Shown here: positions 56,752-64,000 of the stretch, in pieces | Position numbering within the stretch: the stretch's first letter is position 1 | Layout of the letters: each line of letters starts with the position of its first letter | Source of the DNA: Bin80 sp965207565 | Lineage (GTDB): Bacteria > Bacteroidota > Rhodothermia > Rhodothermales > Bin80 | Assembly: GCA_965207565.1 (NCBI GenBank) | Contig: CBDBMQ010000033.1 | Span: 248,001 to 312,000, forward strand | Length of the DNA stretch: 64,000 bases | Direction of reading: 5' to 3' | Made by a program: the position numbers and the translations under genes | The notes under the pieces: generated by a model | What the model was told of the DNA's origin: nothing | What the model saw: only the letters and a program-made list of their open reading frames with translations | The model's database searches: none

Positions 56752-57852
56752 TCAATGTTCCATCGGACGTATGACGACGTCACCATCAGATATATGCACT
56801 CGGACGAGTGCTCCGCCGCCGTTGAGATCCCCATCCACTCGTGAGTCATCAAGATCTCCCGAGAAGTTTAAAAAAGAGTCTATCTCTACATCTTGTGCTC
56901 TGATATCCAGTGTGGCAGGGAGATCCTGTGCCATTACAAAGAGTGCATCGCCGGAGGAGATCGTCACGTTGACATTCTCGGGATCAATCAGTCCCAGTTC
57001 CACATCGCCATCGCTGGTTCTGAGCGTCAAGCTTCCAGTGGCCTTCCCAATTTTTATCTCGCCATCGGAGGTGCGTACTTCTGCGCCGGATGAGACGATT
57101 TCACCGATCACAAGATTCCCGTCGGATGTTTTCGCATCCAACTTCCCATCCATGGAGTCAATTAGGATGTCTCCATCAGAGGTTTGAATTTGCAGATTAC
57201 CTGCAACATCACCCAGTTCGAGATCGCCATCACTGGTTCTAACCGAAACAGAAGATCCTTCCAACCAGCCGGCTTCAATGTCTCCATCTGAGGTCTGTAT
57301 TGTGATTTTTTCGCCGGAGGCAGCTAAAATACTGATATCGCCATCGCTGGACTTAACCGAGACAGAAGCTCCTTCCAGCCATGTAGCTTCAATATCTCCA
57401 TCACTGGTCACAATAGTCGCTCCGGCGGTTAACTCATCAATGACTAAGTCTCCATCAGAGGTGCGGATATTTGAGGAAATATTGGATGGCATATTGATTG
57501 CCACATGAATATTTGCCGAGTTACGCCAGCCATACGATAATCCATAGGACTTTTCCCTTTTTGAATGTACATGCAGTGTCCCATCGTCAAGTTTGATACT
57601 GAAATTTTGCCTCTCGTAGTAGTCCATCGCTCTGTCACGGTCACTACCTTCCACAGTAACCTGCACCTCAACAGTGGACACATCAGATGTATTGACGGTA
57701 ACATCGGCATCTACGACGCTGACCACGAGGTCACGAACTTCATCATCAGCATACTTCTCGTCAATCGGGGTAAGTGTGATCTGCGCCTGAACCGAGGTCG
57801 CAACCATGATAAAAGTCAAGGCGGCCGGAATGAACTTGGGATGTATGTACAT
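56752..57852 (-). CDS. DUF4097-like secreted beta-helix protein
   Basis: A 366-residue protein with a signal peptide (MYIHPKFIPAALTFIMVATS, ending VQAQ). It then has about ten copies of a 20-residue repeat built on TSDGDI/TSDGDL, e.g. ASVSVKSSDGDISIL and SSVSVRTSDGDLELG. That pattern forms a right-handed beta-helix and matches DUF4097/DUF2807-type proteins, whose function is not known. It is secreted, probably periplasmic or outer-membrane associated. The gene is divergent from alaS. Confidence 0.8.
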   Translation of the reverse strand: MYIHPKFIPAALTFIMVATSVQAQITLTPIDEKYADDEVRDLVVSVVDADVTVNTSDVSTVEVQVTVEGSDRDRAMDYYERQNFSIKLDDGTLHVHSKREKSYGLSYGWRNSANIHVAINMPSNISSNIRTSDGDLVIDELTAGATIVTSDGDIEATWLEGASVSVKSSDGDISILAASGEKITIQTSDGDIEAGWLEGSSVSVRTSDGDLELGDVAGNLQIQTSDGDILIDSMDGKLDAKTSDGNLVIGEIVSSGAEVRTSDGEIKIGKATGSLTLRTSDGDVELGLIDPENVNVTISSGDALFVMAQDLPATLDIRAQDVEIDSFLNFSGDLDDSRVDGDLNGGGALVRVHISDGDVVIRPMEH

Positions 57853-58000
57853 TGGGATCGGGTTTTTTGAAAAACTGATCTTGCCCTACGCAATAATTTG
57901 TAGTCAGGTTACAGATAGCTCGTGGGAGACCTTCTATTTTTACCAAAAGGCACAAGATTCCTCCGTTAAGCGTTCCACAGGATTCTGAATTATTCTCCCT

Positions 58001-60874
58001 ATGGTGACATACAAAAGCACTGCACAGATTCGAGCGGAATTTCTGGAGTTTTTCAGTGAGAGAGGACATACGATTGTTCCAAGTGCCTCTCTGATCCCTG
58101 CGGATGACCCTACACTGCTGTTTATCAACTCAGGAATGGCGCAGTTCAAAGAGATCTTCCTAGGGCAGGAAACGCGATCGTATGTTCGTGCAGCAGATAC
58201 CCAAAAGTGCCTGCGGGTATCGGGAAAGCATAATGATCTTGAAGAGGTAGGACATGATACGTACCACCATACCTTTTTCGAAATGCTCGGCAACTGGAGC
58301 TTCGGGGATTACTTCAAGGAGGAAGCGATTGACATGGCCTGGGAGCTATTGGTGAACCGATGGAAGCTTCCCGAAGACCGATTGTATGCAACCGTGCACA
58401 GGGGTGATGTTGCCTTGAACCTTGCTGCGGATGAAGAGGCTGCCATCTTGTGGAAACGCTACCTGCCCGAGAATCAGGTTTTATATGGCAGCACGAAAGA
58501 CAACTTCTGGATGATGGGGGAGACGGGTCCCTGCGGTCCCTGCTCCGAAATCCATATTGATCTGCGTCCTGATGAATTGCGAGAGCAAGTTCCCGGACAT
58601 GAATGCGTGAATCGTGATCTCGAAACGGTGATTGAGCTGTGGAATTTGGTGTTCATCCAGTATAACGCTCAGGTAAACAAGCCATTGCCCAGCAAAAATG
58701 CTTCGACTGACACTACCCAATCACCCGTGGAGCTAGTCCCATTATCTGCCCGTCATGTAGATACGGGGATGGGATTGGAGCGTCTCGCGGCGGTGATGCA
58801 GGACAAGATCAGCACCTATGACACAGATGCGTTCAGTGAACTTTTGGATCAAGTGGCAGAATTGACCCCGATTCCTGGGATCCGAGGCTATGATGATATT
58901 GATTCTGTACTGGACAAAGATGCAATTCGCGTGGCAATGCGAGTGGTCGTAGATCATATCCGCGGGATCGTAGTAGCGATTGCGGATGGGGTAGTCCCTG
59001 GGAATGTGGGGCAGGGGTATGTGATTCGCAGGATTCTGCGCCGAGCGGTACGCTATGGATATACCACGCTGAAGATCAAGGAGCCATTCCTTTGCCGTCT
59101 GGTGCCGGTTGTCATTGAATCTCTTGGGGAGATTTTCCCGGAATTGCAGACTAGAGAGAAGCTTGTCACAGAAAATATTCGCGGGGAAGAGCGTGCATTT
59201 TTACGCACACTGGGGCGTGGATTAGCACTATTTGATCGGGTATGCGATTACATAGATGTGATTATTTCTGAGGAGGAAGACGCGTTTGTGGAGCGATTAC
59301 GGGAAGATGCCTCGGCCCAGGATCTCCTACGGAAAGCCTACGCCAGTACGATGGACAGGGCTGAGTCAGGCGAAATTCTTCGCCGATTTATCTCGGTCGT
59401 CAAGCTGAGCCGCATCCCGGGGGAGGTTGCATTTCTCTTGCATGACACCTATGGGTTCCCTATTGATCTAACGCAGCTCATGGCCCGCGAGCGGGGGCGC
59501 CGGGTTGATATGTCACGCTTTGAAGAGTTGATGGCAGAGCAAAGGCACCGTGCACGCAGTGCACAGTCTACAGAAGCCATAGAACAGTCAATCGGAAAGG
59601 TGGATAGAAGCCACAAGTCGGAGTTTATTGGCTATGAGCAGACCACTCTTGGAGGGCCACAAGTTATTGCATCTGACAAAGATGCGGGAATTATCGTGCT
59701 GGATCGTACCCCTTTCTATGCGGAAAAAGGGGGCCAGATTGGAGATACCGGAACGCTTGATTTTGATGGTGAAGTGATCCAGGTGACAGATACGCAGGTT
59801 GTAGGAAGTCAGATTGTTCACAGGGTTGAACGCTTCCCATCTACGCTGAAGTGCCCCGTGACGGCTATCGTGGATGCGGAGCGCCGTCATCGCATTGCAA
59901 AGCATCATACGGCAACACATTTGATGCATGCTGCACTGCGGGAGGTTTTAGGGCCTGGAGCGGAGCAGAAGGGATCGCTGGTTGCAGAAGGACATCTACG
60001 GTTTGATTTCAATCACTATGAGCGGGTAGGCGTGGAAGATCTCCGGCGTGTCCAGGATCGGGTCAATGAGCAGATACAGCGAAATATCACTGCGGAAATT
60101 GATCCAGAGGTCCCCTACAAAGAAGCATTGGCACGAGGGGCAACAGCACTCTTTGGGGAGAAGTATGGGGATGTGGTTCGTGTGGTCACGTTCGATCCGG
60201 CGTTCTCGGTAGAATTATGCGGGGGGACTCATGTACAAGCCACAGGCGAAATAGGGCTTTTCATCCTGAAATCCGAAGGGTCGATTGCCACGGGGGTCCG
60301 TCGCGTCGAAGCTATTGCGGGAGTGGATGCAGTCAATATGGTAACCCAGGAGCGGACCTCACTGGAGCAAACTAGAAGGCAGTTTAGGGGATCAAAGCGC
60401 CCTGTTGAGGAATCTGTAGCAGAACTCCTTGAGGCGAATCGTTCCCTTCAGAAGGAGGTGGAAAAATTTCGTCATGAGCGACTTTCTGCACAGCTGGATG
60501 GAGTGCTAAGCAGCATGGTTACTGTGGAGGGTATTCATTTGGCTGCCGGACAGATTGACGACACAGATATGGATATGTTACGGGCGCAGGGGCAGGAGCT
60601 TCGTCAGCGCTTGGAAGCATCCAGTGTGGGGATCCTGGGTGCAAGGGATCCCGAGGGGCAGAAAGCTTATTTAGTGGCTGTCGTGACGGATGACTTATTG
60701 TCCAAGGGCGTGAATGCGGGGAAGATTGCCGGTCACTTTGCACGCCAGATCGGTGGTGGTGGTGGTGGGCGGCCGGAGCTTGCCACAGCGGGTGGACGCG
60801 AGCCTGAGAAGCTCGGTACTGTGCTCAAGAATGCACCGGAGTTGATCCGCAGCGTATTGTCGGCATCGGTGTAA
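58001..60874 (+). CDS. alaS: Alanyl-tRNA synthetase
   Basis: A 957-residue class II synthetase. The catalytic domain starts with TSAQIRAEF-like TAQIRAEFLEFFSERGHT and has FINSGMAQF, HTFFEMLGNWSFGDYFK and RHVDTGMGLERL. The editing domain has HHTATHLMHAALREVLG and CGGTHVQATGEIG (zinc-type ligands). The C-terminal GGGGGGRPELATAGG is typical. It is about 80 residues longer than the E. coli enzyme because of an inserted segment of about 60 residues before IPGEVAFLLHDTYGFP. All active-site motifs are kept. It is divergent from the DUF4097 gene and precedes tRNA-Ser. Confidence 0.97.
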   Translation: MVTYKSTAQIRAEFLEFFSERGHTIVPSASLIPADDPTLLFINSGMAQFKEIFLGQETRSYVRAADTQKCLRVSGKHNDLEEVGHDTYHHTFFEMLGNWSFGDYFKEEAIDMAWELLVNRWKLPEDRLYATVHRGDVALNLAADEEAAILWKRYLPENQVLYGSTKDNFWMMGETGPCGPCSEIHIDLRPDELREQVPGHECVNRDLETVIELWNLVFIQYNAQVNKPLPSKNASTDTTQSPVELVPLSARHVDTGMGLERLAAVMQDKISTYDTDAFSELLDQVAELTPIPGIRGYDDIDSVLDKDAIRVAMRVVVDHIRGIVVAIADGVVPGNVGQGYVIRRILRRAVRYGYTTLKIKEPFLCRLVPVVIESLGEIFPELQTREKLVTENIRGEERAFLRTLGRGLALFDRVCDYIDVIISEEEDAFVERLREDASAQDLLRKAYASTMDRAESGEILRRFISVVKLSRIPGEVAFLLHDTYGFPIDLTQLMARERGRRVDMSRFEELMAEQRHRARSAQSTEAIEQSIGKVDRSHKSEFIGYEQTTLGGPQVIASDKDAGIIVLDRTPFYAEKGGQIGDTGTLDFDGEVIQVTDTQVVGSQIVHRVERFPSTLKCPVTAIVDAERRHRIAKHHTATHLMHAALREVLGPGAEQKGSLVAEGHLRFDFNHYERVGVEDLRRVQDRVNEQIQRNITAEIDPEVPYKEALARGATALFGEKYGDVVRVVTFDPAFSVELCGGTHVQATGEIGLFILKSEGSIATGVRRVEAIAGVDAVNMVTQERTSLEQTRRQFRGSKRPVEESVAELLEANRSLQKEVEKFRHERLSAQLDGVLSSMVTVEGIHLAAGQIDDTDMDMLRAQGQELRQRLEASSVGILGARDPEGQKAYLVAVVTDDLLSKGVNAGKIAGHFARQIGGGGGGRPELATAGGREPEKLGTVLKNAPELIRSVLSASV

Positions 60875-60916
60875 TCACGAACAAACCACTTTTCGTATTC
60901 GTTCACAGGGATTTTC

Positions 60917-61005
60917 GGAGGGGTGCCGGAGTGGTCGAACGGGGTGGTCTCGAAAACCATTGTAGGCACTGCCTACCGGGGGTTCGAATCCCTCCCCCTC
61001 CGCCA
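60917..61005 (+). tRNA. tRNA-Ser(CGA)
   Basis: The acceptor stem GGAGGGG (60917-60923) pairs with CCCCTCC (60995-61001), followed by discriminator G and an encoded CCA (61003-61005). The anticodon loop CTCGAAA gives anticodon CGA (reads UCG), and the extra arm is long, as expected for serine. The T-arm GGTTCGAAT is intact. It lies 42 bases after alaS and marks the start of the AT-rich right end of the window. Confidence 0.93.
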
Positions 61006-61044
61006 ATTTTCAATCTCTGCCCAAAATGTTGAGATTGAAAATTG
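61004..61044 (+). terminator. Long inverted repeat directly after tRNA-Ser
   Basis: CAATTTTCAATCTC (61004-61017) and GAGATTGAAAATTG (61031-61044) form a perfect 14-base stem with a 13-base loop, starting inside the tRNA CCA. No T-run follows. It may be a terminator or an attachment-site related structure at the tRNA. Confidence 0.5.
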
Positions 61045-61379
61045 ACGGTACCATTTGGATGAAATTCTAACCTTTTTGAACAAAACCCAGACTGACCACG
61101 CGCGGAGCGCATCGTGACTCCCGTATCGCCGCCGCTCGCATTCGCTCGGCTATGCCTCTAAAGAGTCAGACAGCGGAACTTTGACGTTCGGACGGGATTT
61201 TTTTGGCGGGATTTGTTTTTATCTCACCCCTCCCCACCACTCCCATGCGCGAGCGAGTAGTATATTCTCTGTTTTTATTTATTAAAATTTTTCGAAATGG
61301 TATCCTATACATAGGATAAAGTTTGCCGTAGGTTCACTATTCTTTCTATAAGAAGGGTAGCAAATAAATACTATACGCA
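61045..61379. other. 335-bp gap between tRNA-Ser and HTH regulator
   Basis: No gene. GC falls along it, and it ends in an A/T-rich promoter-like stretch (61270-61300) with the palindrome 61301-61318. No integrase gene was found. Confidence 0.5.
61301..61318. promoter_or_regulatory. Palindrome, candidate operator for the HTH regulator
   Basis: TATCCTA (61301-61307) and TAGGATA (61312-61318) with a 4-base centre, 61 bases before the GTG of the HTH gene. An AT-rich stretch lies just upstream. It is a plausible binding site for the adjacent XRE regulator. Confidence 0.4.
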
Positions 61380-61568
61380 GTGTCCAAAGAATCAGTCATT
61401 TCAAAAAATATCAAGAAGTACCGCAACAAAATGGATATTTCACAAGACAAGCTCTCCAAGCTCACGGGCATCCCCATCGAATCTGACGCTGCCCCAAACC
61501 CGAGAGAGGAAACACTTAAACAAATAGTCGACGCCTTAAACGTAGGTGTTGATGATTTGATGAAATAA
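61380..61568 (+). CDS. XRE/HTH-3 family transcriptional regulator, short form
   Basis: A 62-residue HTH protein starting at GTG 61380 (SKNIKKYRNKMDISQDKLSK then IESDAAPNPREETLKQIV and NVGVDDLMK). Compared with common relatives, the segment between LTGIP and IES appears about six residues short, which removes part of the recognition helix; DNA binding may be altered. It is 5 bases before the type III methylase gene, so it is likely the control protein of that R-M system. Confidence 0.7.
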   Translation: MSKESVISKNIKKYRNKMDISQDKLSKLTGIPIESDAAPNPREETLKQIVDALNVGVDDLMK

Positions 61569-61573
61569 CAATT

Positions 61574-62713
61574 ATGGGACAGCTCAACAAACATGACATA
61601 GAATTTTTGATTGACGCTCTCAAGAGCGGCAGAGAAATTCCGCTTGAATTCAAGTACGCGCTTTTTCCTACCACGCAAAAGGAGTATGAGCTTGTCTATG
61701 CAGGGAAAATGCGGAAAGAGGATGTGCTTGCCGACAACGAGGAGGCAAAAGCAGTCCCGCTCCAGAGCGAAAAAATTTTTAACGGCGAGAGATATCCTCT
61801 TGCCGCAAAAGATTGGCACAATCTTTTAGTGTTTGGTGACAATCTGCAAATTCTGAAAACTTTTTATCGCAACGAAGACCCTTTGATTAAAGACAAGATC
61901 AAGGGGAAAGTAAAATTGATTTACATTGATCCTCCGTTTGCAAGCGAGGAAGATTTTTCTACTGAAAAAGGACAAAAAGCATATAGAGATAAGAAAAAAG
62001 GAGCAGATTTCGTAGAATTTTTAAGAAGAAGATTGTTAGTCGCACGCGAGTTGTTAGCCGAAGACGGGAGTATTTTTGTGCATTTAGATTACAAAAAAGC
62101 ACATTATATAAAAATATTATTGGATGAAATTTTTGGCGAGAAAAATTTAATCAACGAAATTATCTGGGCTTATACTGGCCCAGGGTCTCCAAAAATGAAG
62201 CAGTTCAATAGAAAGCACGACACAATTTTTTGGTATTCAAAAACTAACAACTGGATTTTTAACAAAGATGATATTCGTATCCCTTATGCTGATCCAAATC
62301 AGTCTCTCAGGAAGGCATATGACAGCGGAGAGGGTTGGAATGAGGAAGATTTGGCTGGGCTTAGAGAACGGGGTAAGGTTCCCGAAGACTGGTGGGAGTT
62401 TGCCGTGGCGGCACGCCTACGCATTGATGGTATTGAAAGAACTGGATATCCCACGGAAAAACCAAATAAATTGCTAGAGCGAATAATTAAGGCGGCCTCA
62501 AACAAAGACGATTTAGTAATGGATTTCTTTGCTGGCTCTGGAGCGTTCCTATTTATGTCAGAAAAATTAGGGAGACGCTGGGTAGGTTGTGATATTGGTA
62601 AGTTAGCTATTTATACGACACAAAAACGACTTCTAAAAATTGATCAAAGTAGAGACATAGAAGATCCAAGCAAAAAATGGGGGGGGGTAAATCTTCAAAA
62701 TCTTTTGCTGTAG
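61574..62713 (+). CDS. Type III restriction-modification methylase (Mod), N-terminal part
   Basis: A 379-residue open frame with DPPF (119-122) and, further on, FAGSG near residue 325: the beta-class order of N6-adenine methylases. The middle should be the target-recognition region. At a run of nine G (62679-62687) the frame shifts, so the C-terminal part continues in another frame and this frame ends at 62711-62713. With seven or ten G it would read through to 63525. The run length makes it look phase-variable. Confidence 0.85.
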   Translation: MGQLNKHDIEFLIDALKSGREIPLEFKYALFPTTQKEYELVYAGKMRKEDVLADNEEAKAVPLQSEKIFNGERYPLAAKDWHNLLVFGDNLQILKTFYRNEDPLIKDKIKGKVKLIYIDPPFASEEDFSTEKGQKAYRDKKKGADFVEFLRRRLLVARELLAEDGSIFVHLDYKKAHYIKILLDEIFGEKNLINEIIWAYTGPGSPKMKQFNRKHDTIFWYSKTNNWIFNKDDIRIPYADPNQSLRKAYDSGEGWNEEDLAGLRERGKVPEDWWEFAVAARLRIDGIERTGYPTEKPNKLLERIIKAASNKDDLVMDFFAGSGAFLFMSEKLGRRWVGCDIGKLAIYTTQKRLLKIDQSRDIEDPSKKWGGVNLQNLLL

Positions 62714-63525
62714 TGACTTCTGGGCTTTATGACCTCGGAAAAATCTTTGCGCTTCAAAAGGATGAATATATTCGTTTTGTAAAAGATTTGTTTGAGATTG
62801 ACGAGACAAAAACGAAATCAATCGGAGGTGTTCAAATAGATGGCAAGAAGCGCGAATTTTACACAAAGATTTTTCCGTACTGGAATTTGGAGGGCGTAAG
62901 TGTTGATGAGGAATATCTGCAAGAGCTTCACGGAAATATTGGCTCAAAAATTGATGGAAGATTCTATATCGCCGCTCCAGCTAACAATGTTGATTTCATT
63001 AGCGACTATCACGAAATTGACGGTGTTCGCTACTATTTCCTCAAAGTGCCATATCAAATCATTAGAGAATTACATAGAGTGCAATTCAAGAAATTACGCC
63101 AACCGCAAAGTAAGAAAAACATCAATGATCTCGACGAAGCTATTGGCTTCCACTTTATCCGTCAGCCAGAAGTAAAATCTGAAGTCAAGAAAACAAAAGA
63201 CAGTGTGAAGCTCAAAATAAAAAAGTTTGAATCAGCTTACGCACAAGATGAAACGGGCGACAAATTAAAGAACTGTGAAAGTCTGGCAATGCTTTTGTTT
63301 GACTACAAATACGACGGGAATGAGTTTGTGATGGACGATTATATGTTTGCTGATGACATCACAAAAAAAAACGAGGACACCGAAGAAGAAGTGCGCGCTG
63401 AATTTTCAAAGAAGAAAAGTATTGATGTTGAACTTCTTGTAGAGCAATGCGGAAAACAGATGATGGTGATTTATGTTGATATTTACGGCAATGAGTTTCG
63501 GGAAGTTATAAAAATTGAGGAATAA
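62677..63525 (+). CDS. Type III methylase (Mod), C-terminal part
   Basis: In the +1 frame from 62677 a 282-residue frame reads KSSKSFAVVTSGLYDLGKIF and continues as the C-terminal domain (EYIRFVKDLFEIDE; KIFPYWNLEGVSVDEEYLQE; the Lys-rich KKTKDSVKLKIKKFESA). Only codons after the G-run are meant. It ends 2 bases before the restriction subunit gene. Together with the N-terminal part it makes a methylase of about 650 residues, normal for the family. Confidence 0.8.
   Translation: MGGGKSSKSFAVVTSGLYDLGKIFALQKDEYIRFVKDLFEIDETKTKSIGGVQIDGKKREFYTKIFPYWNLEGVSVDEEYLQELHGNIGSKIDGRFYIAAPANNVDFISDYHEIDGVRYYFLKVPYQIIRELHRVQFKKLRQPQSKKNINDLDEAIGFHFIRQPEVKSEVKKTKDSVKLKIKKFESAYAQDETGDKLKNCESLAMLLFDYKYDGNEFVMDDYMFADDITKKNEDTEEEVRAEFSKKKSIDVELLVEQCGKQMMVIYVDIYGNEFREVIKIEE
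62679..62687 (+). repeat. Poly-G tract (nine G) at the Mod frame break
   Basis: A run of nine G between ATG-like AAAAAAT and TAAATC. Seven or ten G join the two Mod frames; nine does not. In type III mod genes, simple repeats and poly-G tracts drive phase variation. Confidence 0.8.
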
Positions 63526-63527
63526 CT

Positions 63528-64000
63528 ATGGCCGATATAAAAATCTACAAAACCCAAGATTTGGTATTGAAAATTAAGGATAACTACGATCCTGCCAAGT
63601 TAAATTTGAAGCCGTGGGTTAATTTTATTGATGTGCTTTGCGGCGATCGCGAATATCAAAAAGAAGCGATTCGATCGTCGATTATTTATCTTGCGTCTGA
63701 CGAATACAATTCTATCGAAGATTTGGTGGAAGAAAATTGGCGCAGTAATTCCGAATTGCGTGAACGCTATCGCGATGTGCGCGAATATCAGCAAAAACTG
63801 CAATTTCCCCGCAAATTATCTGGTGTGATTGATTTAGCGACGGGGACAGGAAAAAGTTATGTGATTTATGGCATAGCGCAGATTGCGCTAGGTCTTGGGT
63901 TGGTTGATAAAGTACTCGTGCTTTGTCCGTCGCTCACGATTGAATCAGGGTTAAAAGAAAAGTTTGAAAATCTATCGGGAGATGACGGAATAAAAGCAAC
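63528..64000 (+). CDS. Type III restriction enzyme Res subunit (partial, N-terminal)
   Basis: Starts at ATG 63528, two bases after the Mod stop, and runs off the window edge. 157 codons are visible. An N-terminal region is followed by the Walker A motif ATGTGKS (104-110) and IDLATGTGKSYVIYGIAQIA, the helicase motif of type III Res. The remaining helicase motifs and nuclease domain lie outside the window. With the HTH gene and Mod it makes a complete type III R-M operon. Confidence 0.85.
   Translation, partial: MADIKIYKTQDLVLKIKDNYDPAKLNLKPWVNFIDVLCGDREYQKEAIRSSIIYLASDEYNSIEDLVEENWRSNSELRERYRDVREYQQKLQFPRKLSGVIDLATGTGKSYVIYGIAQIALGLGLVDKVLVLCPSLTIESGLKEKFENLSGDDGIKA

Overview
The window reads like a chromosome segment of a Bacteroidota/Rhodothermota-type (FCB group) bacterium. 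Signs are a FadL/PorV-like outer-membrane protein, a TonB-dependent receptor followed by DUF4249 and DUF5916 proteins, a C-terminal sorting domain of the type IX secretion kind, DUF2795, and a Kgd-type 2-oxoglutarate dehydrogenase with a fused E2 catalytic domain, as described in Salinibacter/Rhodothermus relatives and Actinobacteria. Most genes have mixed codon use and mid GC. The two ends differ: bases 1-385 are a tandem repeat whose best frame ends nearly every codon in G or C, and the right end beyond a tRNA-Ser (about 61.05 kb on) is clearly AT-richer.

Layout. 0.5-6.2 kb: FadL-like porin, rpsU, kgd. 6.6-13.9 kb (minus strand): SDR epimerase, rlmD, Omp85 protein, DUF2795, M23 peptidase, and a frameshifted MoxR ATPase. 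13.9-15.8 kb: a beta-propeller protein between two diverged direct repeats, beside a decayed transposase. 15.8-18.4 kb: fmt, ftsY, pgsA; then bioY, a TPR-type protein, a DinB protein and an M16 protease. 24-30 kb: an accessory island in which an AAA ATPase/subtilisin-like protease pair lies between two decayed, related transposases. 30-47.9 kb: secreted peptidase (S9), CPBP protease, DUF5916, DUF4249, a frameshifted TonB receptor, TctC lipoprotein, secreted DinB protein, amidohydrolase, NIPSNAP, glycerate kinase, thioredoxin-domain protein, thiolase. 48.3-50.4 kb: a small-peptide/ATP-grasp ligase/membrane-protein operon that looks like a peptide-modification system. 50.5-52.6 kb: decayed secreted Asp-box protein. 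52.8-56.4 kb: large SIR2-domain protein (candidate anti-phage NADase) flanked by repeats. 56.7-60.9 kb: DUF4097 protein and alaS. 60.9 kb: tRNA-Ser(CGA). 61.0-64.0 kb: HTH regulator and a type III restriction-modification system, the methylase interrupted at a run of nine G.

The genes that look accessory are the AAA/S8 pair, the ATP-grasp operon, the SIR2 gene and the type III R-M system. Between them lie housekeeping blocks (envelope biogenesis, translation, lipid synthesis). Several genes are split at homopolymer runs; five clear cases are +1 insertions, which suggests either long-read consensus errors or recent decay. That should be settled before calling those genes dead.
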